In this document: in pieces, positions 33,195 to 42,900 of the stretch
Numbering within the stretch: the stretch's first letter is position 1
How the letters are laid out: every line of letters starts with the position of its first letter
Assembly: GCA_002083615.1 (NCBI GenBank)
Contig: MSXO01000019.1
Coordinates: 1 to 45,062, forward strand
Reading direction: 5' to 3'
DNA: 45,062 nt
From: Proteobacteria bacterium ST_bin11
GTDB lineage: Bacteria; Pseudomonadota; Gammaproteobacteria; Methylococcales; Methylomonadaceae
Program-made: the position numbers and the translations under genes
The notes under the pieces: model-generated
What the model was told of the DNA's origin: nothing
The model's database searches: none
What the model saw: only the letters and a program-made list of their open reading frames with translations

Positions 33195-35192
33195 CTAGTA
33201 GCGCACCGTGGCTTTAAGGTAATAATTTCGCTCGATTTCGCTACTGATCACCGCATTGTCTAGATTTGGGCTGAACTCCAGGTGTCGGTCGTCCAACAAG
33301 TTCTGCGCACCGACAGCCAGTTCGAAATGCAGATTTGGCTGCCAACCCAAGCGTAAATCCAGACGATGATAGGCCGGTACTTGATTGATCAGGCGATCGG
33401 TGTAATACCAATGCGCATCGAATTCCAATTGGTACGGCAGATTGAAATAGGAGCCGAGGTTGAAACGGTTGCGGGCGCTATTGCCTTCAGCCACTGTAGC
33501 GGCACTATCCAGGCTGCCGTCGCGCTGATGCAGAGCCACCGCAAACAAGCTGTAACTACCTTGCACCCGCCAGCGCTCGGAAACCCGCCAATTCAGTGCG
33601 GTCTCCCAGCCGTAGGCTTCGCCATTGGCTTTGTTGGCAATCAAAAACGGGATAGTAACGCTTTGGCTATTTACGAGCGGTGTTTGCGGTTCGGTGGTGC
33701 TCAGCCGATCGTAATCGCTGTAAAACAACGTGGTATCCAGGTTAAACACATCACTGGGGAAAAATCGGTAACCCAATTCATAGCTAACCGCGCTTTCCGA
33801 GTCGAAATTATCGTCCCCCAATACGTTTGCAGTGGTATTCGGCCCTAGTTTGAACAATACATTCACGTCGTGATCGACTCGTGCGGGCACCCTAACCGCT
33901 CGTGAAACAGCGCCCCATAGGCTGTGCTGCCGATGTGGCAGCCACAATACCCTAGCGGAAGGCTGGATCTCAAAGCCGGTAAAGTCGTTGTGCTCGACTT
34001 TACTGCCGTATATCAAGCGCAATTCGTCTGCAAGCAATCGCCATTCGTCCTGGGCGAACACGTTGAACAAATGCACATCGCGTTGGGCGGGATCGAAACG
34101 CAACAAAACCTGTTTTTGCTCAAGTTGATCGCTGTTGAACCGATAACCGGCACCCCAAGTCACGTTGTGAGCTCGCCAACTGAAATCATGCTGTAGATCC
34201 AGGTCGAAGGTGCTGCGTCTATAGTCCAATAGGCTATTGTTGCGGACGGCATGATCGACGTAACTGCGGATTTGTAGGCGGCTATCGTCTTCCAGGGTTT
34301 GCAGCCAGCGTAACAGCAGGTTGCCGCCATATTTTTTGGTGTTGTCGGTGCTAATCGGCGTTAACGGGTCGAGGCTATTTATCGATTGCTGCATCTCGCC
34401 ATTGAAATAGTCGCCCTGCACGATCAGGTTTTTGCGAGCATTCGGCGTCCAATCGCTGCGAAAACCGGCGCGGCCCATGTCCAGGCTGTCATTGGCTTTT
34501 TCGCCGTTGCCGAAATGAAAATCCTCGCGATGATTGTATTTACCGTAGACTCGATAATTTAAATCCGGACTGAGTTGACCGCCATAACGAAAGGTGCCAA
34601 ATCCGGGTTCTTCCTTGCTGGTGCCGCCTGACAGCAATACGCCTTGTGATTCCTGAGCGGAACGCGTGACGATATTGATAACACCGTTGACAGCGTTAGA
34701 GCCCCAAAGCGTTGCGCCTGGACCGCGAATTACCTCGATGCGCTCTATATCTTCCAGCGGGTAGTCCTGCTCGTTCCAGTAAACGCCGGAGTTCAGCGGA
34801 TCGTAAACGGTACGACCGTCCAGCATCACCAATAGTTTGTTGGCAAAAATGCCGTTAAAGCCGCGGCTGCTGATCGCCCATTGATTGGCGTCCGCCCGCG
34901 CGACCTCCAAGCCGGGCACTTTGCGCAACATTTCCGGTATTGATTGCATGCCGGAACGCCTGATTTCCTCGTGACTGATAACAAATACTGCCGACGGGGT
35001 TTCGCTGATAGGTTGTTGGTTTTTTGAGGCGATAGAGACGGTCGTCGCGCTCAACTCCTGCAGAGATAAGGCTTTTAGCTGGGATAGGGTATCATCCGCC
35101 CCGACAGGGGCTGTTGCCCAGGCAATACAGAAAAGCGCTACGCGCTGAGTTTTGCTCGCCGATTTTAACGTTTTTGCCATAATTTCCGTCAT
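33195..35192 (-). CDS. TonB-dependent outer-membrane receptor paired with YfiR
   Basis: 665 residues from ATG 35192; the ATG at 35180 (MAKTLK) gives a better signal peptide start and is equally likely. The signal ends near PVGA-D. The plug (~50-190) has TTVSIASKNQQPISETPSAVFVIS, SSRGFNGIFANKLLVMLDGRTVYD and IEVIRGPGATLWGSNAVNGVINIV, a common receptor subclass. The barrel ends with an aromatic residue (ATVRY). It is translated just before the YfiR-like gene. The ligand is unknown: no siderophore, heme or vitamin gene is nearby. Confidence 0.92.
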   Translation of the reverse strand: MTEIMAKTLKSASKTQRVALFCIAWATAPVGADDTLSQLKALSLQELSATTVSIASKNQQPISETPSAVFVISHEEIRRSGMQSIPEMLRKVPGLEVARADANQWAISSRGFNGIFANKLLVMLDGRTVYDPLNSGVYWNEQDYPLEDIERIEVIRGPGATLWGSNAVNGVINIVTRSAQESQGVLLSGGTSKEEPGFGTFRYGGQLSPDLNYRVYGKYNHREDFHFGNGEKANDSLDMGRAGFRSDWTPNARKNLIVQGDYFNGEMQQSINSLDPLTPISTDNTKKYGGNLLLRWLQTLEDDSRLQIRSYVDHAVRNNSLLDYRRSTFDLDLQHDFSWRAHNVTWGAGYRFNSDQLEQKQVLLRFDPAQRDVHLFNVFAQDEWRLLADELRLIYGSKVEHNDFTGFEIQPSARVLWLPHRQHSLWGAVSRAVRVPARVDHDVNVLFKLGPNTTANVLGDDNFDSESAVSYELGYRFFPSDVFNLDTTLFYSDYDRLSTTEPQTPLVNSQSVTIPFLIANKANGEAYGWETALNWRVSERWRVQGSYSLFAVALHQRDGSLDSAATVAEGNSARNRFNLGSYFNLPYQLEFDAHWYYTDRLINQVPAYHRLDLRLGWQPNLHFELAVGAQNLLDDRHLEFSPNLDNAVISSEIERNYYLKATVRY

Positions 35193-35243
35193 TTACGCCT
35201 GAATTAAGCACGCGTTCATTGTAGACGGCGGCGGTTAAATAGT

Positions 35244-35264
35244 AAAAACCGCCCATTTCGGCGG
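35244..35264 (-). terminator. Minus-strand terminator after the methyltransferase gene
   Basis: Read on the minus strand, CCGCC (35264-35260), a 6-nt loop, GGCGG (35253-35249) and five T residues (35248-35244). It separates the Tim44-like/methyltransferase pair from the TonB-YfiR pair. Confidence 0.6.
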
Positions 35265-35279
35265 GTGTGTAACGGAGAT

Positions 35280-35897
35280 CTACTTGATGGCGCGGATTAG
35301 CTTGATCATGTCGCTACTGGCGGGATCAACAAATATTTTCTGGAACGGGCAGGCCTGAACGCTCTTTAGGGTTTGTCGATTGATATTGGCGCCCAAGGTA
35401 TTCACAACCAGCGGATTGAACAAATTCATCAAGAACGCGAGGGTTTTATTGGCGCTTAGTACATGCTCCAGCAACAGCACTTGCCCACCGGGTTTGCATA
35501 CCCGATAGAGTTCCTTCAAACCTTTCCTGGGTTTCGGCACCGAACAGAACACAAAGCTGGCAACAACCGTGTCGAAACTGTTGTCGGCATAATCAAGAGC
35601 CTGGACATCCATCAACGTCAGATCCATGACTATGTGTTTGCGCTGCTGTTTACGCCGAGCCATTTCAAGCATTTTCGGGCTGAAGTCGATACCGGTTATC
35701 CTGGCATCATCAGGGTAGAACGGGAAATTTTTCCCCGTTCCCACCCCGACCTCCAAAACGTGGGCACCACTGGCCTGTGACCAGAGCTTTTTCCGCAAAC
35801 GGCGAAACAGCAAACCCTCCAAAAAGCCTTCCAATCCATCGAAATATGGCGCCAGTCTATCGTAGCGCTGCCTGACTTTAGCAGTGTCCGCCCTCAT
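35280..35897 (-). CDS. Class I SAM-dependent methyltransferase (UbiE/COQ5-like fold)
   Basis: 205 residues. SAM motif I is VLEVGVGTGKNFPFY (~45-59). GIDFSPKMLEMARRK follows strand 2, with DNSFDTVVASFVFCSVP as motif II and LKELYRVCKPGGQVLLLEHV as motif III, the arrangement of the UbiE-type family. The substrate is not indicated and no quinone gene is near. It starts 5 bases after the stop of the Tim44-like gene and is followed by a terminator. Confidence 0.88.
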   Translation of the reverse strand: MRADTAKVRQRYDRLAPYFDGLEGFLEGLLFRRLRKKLWSQASGAHVLEVGVGTGKNFPFYPDDARITGIDFSPKMLEMARRKQQRKHIVMDLTLMDVQALDYADNSFDTVVASFVFCSVPKPRKGLKELYRVCKPGGQVLLLEHVLSANKTLAFLMNLFNPLVVNTLGANINRQTLKSVQACPFQKIFVDPASSDMIKLIRAIK

Positions 35898-35903
35898 GCC
35901 GGC

Positions 35904-36872
35904 TTATTCCCCAAATTGCTGAATGCCGTCCAGAAACCACCGGGTTTGTTTGCTGTTTATGGGTTTAACAAAATGCCATATCTCTTTGATGGGTGCAGCT
36001 TTAGCGCCGTCTTCGCTGATCACCGCCTCGAACATCACCACCGCTTCCAGCTCCGAACCGACTTCTCGCACATCCAGCAATTCCGCGTCGACTTTCAACA
36101 CTTCGGTTTTGTTACTAACACCGGATGCTTGTAATTGATCCTGAATTTCCGCAAATACCTTGTCGGTGGTTAAACCACGAATTTCCGCCAGGTCGCGGGC
36201 ATCCCACGCTGCTTGTAAGTGACGGTATGCGCTTTCGGCACCGCTTAAAAAGGCCCGCTGATCGAATCCAGCAGGTAGCGTGTTCGCATCGAAACTAGCG
36301 GGCTGTTGATAATCATTGTGGTTTGAGCCGGCTGTTCTGCCTTTTTTGAACAATACATCGGTGTCAAAACCCGATTGAGCGGCTGCCGGCTGGTTCTCGC
36401 GGTAATAGTTTTGCGATTCAGTTGGCTGTGAATGCGCGGATCCAAAGCCGGTCGGCGCTGCGGGCTGTTGACGCGCTCTGGACGCAAACAAGCGATAGAG
36501 CAAGTAGGCAACGCCGGCAAATAGCAGCATGTCCATCAGATTAATGTTTTCGAATGCACCGCCGAAGAATAAAGAACCTAACAGTCCACCCAGTGCTAAG
36601 CCACCCAGCATACCCATCAGGCCGCCGCGACCTGCCCAATTTTGTCTGGCTGTTTGATTTTGAGCTGCCGCTTGTTGTTGGCTAGCCGAGCGGGTCGGCT
36701 GACTGGCGGCGCCTCCCGGTGTGGTCGAGCGTTGGTACGGCGCGCTGTAGCTCGGCTTACTGCCAAAAGACTTGCCGCCGCCCATACGTTTAGCCTGAGC
36801 TTCCTGGACACTGCCTAGCAGTAAGGCCAGTGCAATGAATAATGTTGCCAAGGTACCGATCTTTCTGTTCAT
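35904..36872 (-). CDS. Tim44-domain inner-membrane protein
   Basis: 322 residues. A signal-like N-terminus (to about EAQA-K, residue 27) is followed by a low-complexity Gly/Ser/Gln region with KRMGGGKSFGSKPSY. Two glycine-rich hydrophobic segments (~84-104, ~110-128) include LGGLALGGLLGSLFFGG. A C-terminal Tim44-like domain (~200-322) has FLSGAESAYRHLQAAWDARDLAEIRGLTT and ends KQTRWFLDGIQQFGE. Bacterial Tim44-like proteins are widespread in gammaproteobacteria; their role is not settled (membrane-protein or lipid binding has been proposed). The start codon is divergent from the czc region. Confidence 0.88.
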   Translation of the reverse strand: MNRKIGTLATLFIALALLLGSVQEAQAKRMGGGKSFGSKPSYSAPYQRSTTPGGAASQPTRSASQQQAAAQNQTARQNWAGRGGLMGMLGGLALGGLLGSLFFGGAFENINLMDMLLFAGVAYLLYRLFASRARQQPAAPTGFGSAHSQPTESQNYYRENQPAAAQSGFDTDVLFKKGRTAGSNHNDYQQPASFDANTLPAGFDQRAFLSGAESAYRHLQAAWDARDLAEIRGLTTDKVFAEIQDQLQASGVSNKTEVLKVDAELLDVREVGSELEAVVMFEAVISEDGAKAAPIKEIWHFVKPINSKQTRWFLDGIQQFGE

Positions 36873-37014
36873 AGGAATGTTTGCCTAATGTAAATAAATG
36901 TATGCCGATAATCGGGGTAAAATCGTGTAATTCAAGTAGAATAGCCTTTCGCAATGCCCTATACAACCGCCGTCTACTGATTAACGACACCCCACAGACA
37001 TTCTGAAAACACAA

Positions 37015-37407
37015 ATGGTTGCATATTTGCGTCAATTTCTAGTGATGTTTTTGCTGCTTTTGCAAATAGCGGCGCCGCTGGTGCACGCGCATGTCGGAAA
37101 AGATAACGCGCAGGGAGGTTTGCATTTTCACGGATTTGAGGCTTTGCACAGCGAGCACGACCAGTCAGGGCTTATGGCTGTCGATCATGACCTGGACATT
37201 AAAAGCAGCGTTGTGATTCTAGGTTCGGCGATAAAACAGCAGCAATTGCTGGATAGACCAATGTCGGCCTTTTATCTGATTGGCAGCATAGTTCCCGATT
37301 TTGCGATTATGGGCCAAATCGACGTATTAAATTTTTCTCCGCATATTCCGCTGTTCGCGCCAGAACCCTTACTCAATCAAAACCCGTCCCGCGCGCCACC
37401 GCTCTGA
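37015..37407 (+). CDS. Small His-containing exported protein leading the metal-efflux operon
   Basis: 130 residues with no obvious ribosome site. A hydrophobic N-terminus (FLVMFLLLLQIAAPLVHA-H, cleavage ~26) precedes a His-rich stretch with HAHVG, LHFHGFEALHSEHD and VDHDLDIK. Similar small His-rich proteins often precede Czc/Cus pumps and may bind the metal in the periplasm. No named family was recognised. A 127-base gap separates it from czcC, so it may be transcribed with the pump genes. Confidence 0.65.
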   Translation: MVAYLRQFLVMFLLLLQIAAPLVHAHVGKDNAQGGLHFHGFEALHSEHDQSGLMAVDHDLDIKSSVVILGSAIKQQQLLDRPMSAFYLIGSIVPDFAIMGQIDVLNFSPHIPLFAPEPLLNQNPSRAPPL

Positions 37408-37534
37408 AAGGGGTCGGTTTCGTTATTGCGGCGTGGTTGTTTAACACGTAGCCAGCCCTCGTCCCGTAAAATGGCTAAAGACCTTTTGGTCTTTGGTTGC
37501 TCAGGCTTATTCAATTTTTGCTTTGGAGTGTTCT

Positions 37535-38845
37535 ATGAATGGATACCGTCATCTAAAACGCGGTTTGCCTGTTTTGTTGCTGGTAACGACACCTTGTCTC
37601 GCCGAACTAAACCTTGTCGAAGAGAATTTAAGCGCGCCAAATCGCGATACGCTTGCGGAAAATTTGATAGTCGAACACATGGATCCCATAGAAATCGACC
37701 CATCGCTTAGTCTGTCGCAATTAGTCGAGATAACCTTGGAAAAATACCCGGATCGCTTAATTGCCGAAGCGTTAGCCCTGGAAGCCAGTGCGCTGACTGA
37801 GCGCAGCGATTCCTGGGTGGCCGGCTCCACGGCACTAGCGTTAAATTACAGCGACGATCGACTCGCTGACAACCTGGGCTCGCGTGAGGCGGCCGCTCAA
37901 GTGGAAATCACTACCTGGGACTGGGGACAGCGGGATGCCGGTCAGGCGGTGGCGGAACGAGCAGGCGTATCAGCGCAAAAACAATCGGCGGCGGTTAAGC
38001 TGGAAGTAACCCGATTGATCAGGGACGCCTTGTGGAATATGGAAATCGCCAATATCGGTTTGCAACAGGCCCAAAATGCCTTGTCGATTGCCGAGCAATT
38101 GATGAAAAAAGTCGAACGTCGGGTCGAGCTTGGCGATTTGCCGCGCGCGGATATGTTGTTGGCAAAAGGCGAATATCTGCAAAATCGAGCACTGGTAACC
38201 CAGGCCGAGGCAGAGGTAATGCATAGCCGCAAAGCCTACGCCAGTTTGACTACCTTATCGCGTCTGCCGGGCAATTATCGGGAGAAGCAAAGTGACCTTA
38301 CTTCGGTGACCAGTAATCACCCGATGTTAGAAGCCATTAGCGCTATCATTGACCGCAAACAAGCGGAAATCCAATGGACAAAAACCACTGATCCGATCAA
38401 CCAACCTAAGCTCAGTGTGGGCGCAAGAAGCCAACGTGATGGTCGTAGCGGGCAAGACCTCGAGAGCGTTGGTGTCGGCATGGTGATGTTATTCGGCGGC
38501 GATGCCTACAACGCGCCGGAAATCGCAAGGGTTAATCTGGATCTGAACAATGCCAAGGCTCAGCGCGAGCATCTTTACCGGCAATTGGAGAAAAATCTGC
38601 ATGAAGCCGAACACGCCTTGGAAGTAACGCGAGCAGAATTGGCAATAGCCAACGAACTGAAACAAATCGCCGAAACGCATCTGAAAATGTCGGAAATCAG
38701 TTTTTCAGCCGGGGAAATTAATCAGCTTGATCTATTAAAAATCCAAGCTCGCAGTCTGGATGCAATCCGCAACGCCAAACTACAGGAAGTAAAACTACAG
38801 CGCAATATCGCATTCTACAACCAAGCGGTAGGCATACAACCATGA
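37535..38845 (+). CDS. czcC: TolC-family outer-membrane factor of heavy-metal RND pump (CzcC-like)
   Basis: 436 residues from ATG 37535 (GGAG ~8 bases upstream); a longer frame from 37493 lacks such a site. A signal peptide ends near TPCLA-E. The two OEP/TolC repeats are alpha-helical with long coiled stretches: ALALEASALTERSDSWVAGSTAL early, and VTRLIRDALWNMEIANIGLQQAQNAL, RVELGDLPRADMLLAKGEYLQ and the parallel SFSAGEINQLDLLKIQARSLDA later. Those motifs are the OEP helical hairpins. It forms the outer-membrane duct. The end overlaps czcB (ATGA). Confidence 0.9.
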   Translation: MNGYRHLKRGLPVLLLVTTPCLAELNLVEENLSAPNRDTLAENLIVEHMDPIEIDPSLSLSQLVEITLEKYPDRLIAEALALEASALTERSDSWVAGSTALALNYSDDRLADNLGSREAAAQVEITTWDWGQRDAGQAVAERAGVSAQKQSAAVKLEVTRLIRDALWNMEIANIGLQQAQNALSIAEQLMKKVERRVELGDLPRADMLLAKGEYLQNRALVTQAEAEVMHSRKAYASLTTLSRLPGNYREKQSDLTSVTSNHPMLEAISAIIDRKQAEIQWTKTTDPINQPKLSVGARSQRDGRSGQDLESVGVGMVMLFGGDAYNAPEIARVNLDLNNAKAQREHLYRQLEKNLHEAEHALEVTRAELAIANELKQIAETHLKMSEISFSAGEINQLDLLKIQARSLDAIRNAKLQEVKLQRNIAFYNQAVGIQP

Positions 38846-39933
38846 TCAGGCTGATTTTCTGTCTGTTACTTGCGCAGGCTTTAGACGTGTTTGCTCAAGA
38901 GGCGCAGATCAGGATTACGCAGCAGCAGATCGACAATTTGGACATACAAGTATCGCAGCTATCCGCTAGCCGGCAAATTCCGTTACTCTATGCGCCCGGC
39001 AAAGTGGTGGTGCCGGCTGATCGGGAGGTGTTGATCAGCAGCAGTCAGCCCGGTTTGGTCACCCAATTGCCGGCCAATATTGGAGACAAAGTCCACAAGG
39101 GCCAACTATTGGCACAGTTAAATAGTCCGGAACTCGTCGGATTACAGCAAGCATTTTTAACCGCCGTTAGCGAACTGAATTTGTCTGCCCATGAGCTGCG
39201 GCGCGATAAAAAATTATTGCAGGAAGGCGTGATTGCCGAGCGGCGCTGGCAGGAAACCGAAATGCTGCACAACAGTAAATCTGCCAAAGCCGACGAAGCG
39301 CGGCAATTATTACTATTGGCAGGCATGTCGAGCGCCGACATAAATAGTCTTGGTCAAAACCATAAGTTGGATAATCGCTTAAATATCCGCTCGCCTATCG
39401 CCGGCGTGGTCTTGGAGCGTCTCACCAGTTTGGGTGCGCGTTTGGACATCCAGGCACCGCTATATCGGATAGCCGATTTATCGGAACTGTGGTTGGAAAT
39501 CAATATTCCGCAGGAGCGTTTGAGCAATATTCGCCTGGGCGATTCGGTGCGACTGGCAGGCAGCCAGATCACCGCCAGAATTAGTCTGCTGGGGCAAAGT
39601 GTCGATCACGACAATCAAACAGTGTTGGCGAGAGCAGTGATTGACGACAAAACAGAGGATTTGCGCGTCGGACAGAATGTCAATGTGCAAATCATGCAAA
39701 ACAGTGTGCAGACCGGTTTTATAGTGCCCGATACCGCAATCGCGCAAAACAAAGGTCACACCTATGTCTTCGTGCGCAACCCAGAGGGTTTTGCGACTAC
39801 CGAAGTAACAGTCTCCGGTAAACAGGATACCAATTCCTTAATTAGCGGACCGTTGTCCGGCAACGAACAAATTGCCACCAAAGGCGCGGTGGCCTTGAAA
39901 GCCAATTGGCTAGGTTTGGGAGCCGCTGAATAA
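38842..39933 (+). CDS. czcB: Membrane-fusion (HlyD/CzcB-type) adaptor of heavy-metal RND pump
   Basis: 363 residues. A signal peptide ends near DVFA-Q. The lipoyl/barrel-sandwich halves are EVLISSSQPGLVTQLPANIGDKVHKGQLLAQLNSPEL and NIRSPIAGVVLERLTSLGARLDIQAPLYRIADLSELWLEI, joined by an alpha-helical hairpin. The beta-barrel and C-terminal domains follow (IVPDTAIAQNKGHTYVFVRN). It bridges CzcA and CzcC in the periplasm. No dedicated metal-binding N-terminal His domain is present, unlike some CzcB proteins. It overlaps czcA by one base (TAATG). Confidence 0.92.
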   Translation: MIRLIFCLLLAQALDVFAQEAQIRITQQQIDNLDIQVSQLSASRQIPLLYAPGKVVVPADREVLISSSQPGLVTQLPANIGDKVHKGQLLAQLNSPELVGLQQAFLTAVSELNLSAHELRRDKKLLQEGVIAERRWQETEMLHNSKSAKADEARQLLLLAGMSSADINSLGQNHKLDNRLNIRSPIAGVVLERLTSLGARLDIQAPLYRIADLSELWLEINIPQERLSNIRLGDSVRLAGSQITARISLLGQSVDHDNQTVLARAVIDDKTEDLRVGQNVNVQIMQNSVQTGFIVPDTAIAQNKGHTYVFVRNPEGFATTEVTVSGKQDTNSLISGPLSGNEQIATKGAVALKANWLGLGAAE

Positions 39934-42900
39934 TGGGCGGGTTGATTCGCTTTGCATTGACCCAACGGCTACTCATTTTACTCGGCGTACTATTACTGAT
40001 AGGTGGCGGCTATTACGCACTGAAACATATTCCTATTGATGCGTTTCCAGAGGTATCGCCAACCCAGGTTAAGATTATCGTTAAAGCCAACGGCATGACG
40101 CCGGAAGAAGTGGAGGCGCGCATTACCGCGCCGATCGAAGTCGAATTGCTGGGCATACCGCATCAAACCATGCTGCGTTCGCTGGCCAAATATGCGATTA
40201 CTGACATCACACTGGACTTTGAAGAAGGCACCGATATTTATTGGGCCAGACAGCAAGTGGCCGAGCGGCTGAATGCCTTATGGGGCAATTTGCCCGAAGG
40301 CGTCCAAGGTGGCATCGCGCCGATGACCACACCTCTGGGAGAAATGTTCATGTTCGCCATCGAGGGTGGCGATTTAACTTTGATGCAGCGGCGTGAGCTA
40401 TTAGATTGGACCATCCGCCCAGCCCTGCGTACCGTAGCCGGTGTGGCAGATGTGAATGCACTCGGCGGCCTAGTGCGCAGTTTCGAAGTGGTGACCGATA
40501 ACATCCGGATGGCATCGCGGAATATCGACACTCAGCAATTGATAGCAGCTTTGCAAAACAATAACCGCAATGACGGTGCCGGTCGTCTGACTGAAGGTGA
40601 GGAAGCGCTGATTGTGCGCGCCGAGGGCCGGATCAAGAACGAGCAGGATGTTAAGGCCATTGTGGTGGCGCAACACGAAGGCTTACCGACCCGAGTTGAA
40701 GATATTGCCGAGGTAAGAATCGGCGCTTTGACCCGCTATGGCGCAGTCAGCAAGGACGGCAATGGTGAAGCAGTCACGGCGGTTGTACTGAGTTTGCGCG
40801 GCGCTAATGCCCGGCAGACCATAGAGCAACTGGAAAGTAAATTGGCGGATTTGCAGCCGAGCTTACCGAATGGCGTGCATATCAACGTGTTTTATAACCG
40901 TGGCGTACTGGTTGGCAAAGCGGTAAATACTGTATCCAAAGCCTTACTTGAAGCCATTGTTTTGGTAGTGGTGTTGCTGATTCTATTTTTGGGCGATTTG
41001 CGCGCAGCCTTGACCGTTGCATTAGCCTTGCCATTGGCGGCCTTAGTGACTTTTATCCTGATGCACGCATTTGGTATGTCTGCCAATCTGATGAGCCTGG
41101 GTGGACTGGCAATTGCAATCGGGATGTTGGTGGACGGCGCGGTGGTGGTGGTGGAAAACGTAATCACCCAATTGGCCGATCATCAGAAAGCCGAAAGGCT
41201 ACCGCGCCTGCATTTAATTTATCGGGCTAGTCGTGAAGTGGCGGTGCCGGTGACTTCTGGCATCTTGATTATCATCATCGTGTTCTTGCCGTTGCTCACC
41301 TTGCAAGGTCTGGAAGGTAAGTTATTTGGGCCGGTAGCAATGACCATCGTGTTTGCGTTAAGCGGTTCGTTGATTTTGTCATTAACCGTGATTCCGGTTT
41401 TGGCCTCGCTACTGCTGAAACAGGTATCTCATGAAGAGCCCTGGTTGCCGCGCAAGCTCTTGCAGTGGTATCTGCCTGTTCTAGCCTGGTGTTTGGCCAA
41501 CAGCAAAAAAGTCTTCATGGGTGCCGGCACGATGCTGGCGGCAAGCGTCTTGGTCTTCACGCAGATCGGCAGTACATTCATGCCTACCATGGACGAAGGC
41601 GACATTATCGTGCAGTTGGAAAAATTGCCTTCGATTAATTTGCTGGATTCGGTAGCACTGGATGGCCGCGTGCAGAAAAACATCCTAGAGCATATTCCGG
41701 AAGTACAGACGGTGGTTTCCAGGGTCGGCACCGATGAGTTGGGCTTGGATCCCATGAGCTTGAACGATACTGACACGTTTTTGATCCTCAAGCCCAAAGC
41801 GGAATGGCGTATGGAGACCAAGGAAGCACTGATCGAGGAAATCCGGAAGATTATGGATCACACACCGGGAATTGCATTCGGCTTTACTCAACCTATCGAG
41901 ATGCGGGTTTCGGAAATGTTAACCGGCACCCGCGGCGATGTCGCTATTAAATTATTCGGCGCCGATCTGGATACCCTAAATCATAAGGCCGAACAAATCG
42001 AAGCGGTACTCAAGACCATCCCCGGCGCCAGCGACGTGTTTACCCGCAAAAATGAAGGTATGCAGTTTCTCCAACTGACTATCGACCAGGATGCCGCTGG
42101 CCGGTTCGGGCTGAATAGCAATAGCATCGAAGACATGTTGCGAGCCCAGATCGAAGGCGTGCAACTTGGAATTGTGCAGGAGGGGATCAAGCGCACCCCC
42201 CTGTTGTTACGCGGTAATAGCAATACTGCCAATTTCAAGAATCTGCAAATCAGCTTACCGAATGGTAAGCCTGTGCCAATTACCGGCGTCGCCAAAATTG
42301 AAGCCGTAGAAGGCGTCGTGTCGATAGACCGGGAGAAAGGTCAGCGTTTCGTAGTGATACGCTGCAATGTCGAAGGTCGTGATCTGGTGGGCTTTGTCGA
42401 TGAGGCGCGCAAGGCGGTTGCTGAACGGGTCAAATTACCCAGCGGTTTTCATGTTGAATTTGGTGGTCAATTTGAAAATCAGCAGCGGGCTTCTGCCCGA
42501 CTCTCTCTGGTTATACCGGTCTCACTAGGCTTGATATTTTTGCTGCTGTTTTCTACGTTCGGCTCGGTGCGGCAAGCGGTGCTTGTGTTGTCAAACATCC
42601 CCTTGGCGATGATAGGCGGCGTCTTTGCGCTATGGTTGTCCGGCGAATATCTATCGGTGCCAGCTTCGGTGGGATTCATCGCCCTTCTCGGCATTGCGGT
42701 ATTGAATGGGGTCGTAATGGTCAGCTATTTCAATCAGCTCTGCGCGACCGGCATGGAATTGTCACGGGTGGTGATTGTCGGCTCCGGACGGCGTTTGCGG
42801 CCCGTGTTGATGACGGCGAGCATCGCCGCTTTCGGCTTAATTCCGTTACTGTTTGCCTCGGGCCCTGGTTCGGAAATTCAACGTCCGCTAGCGATCGTCG

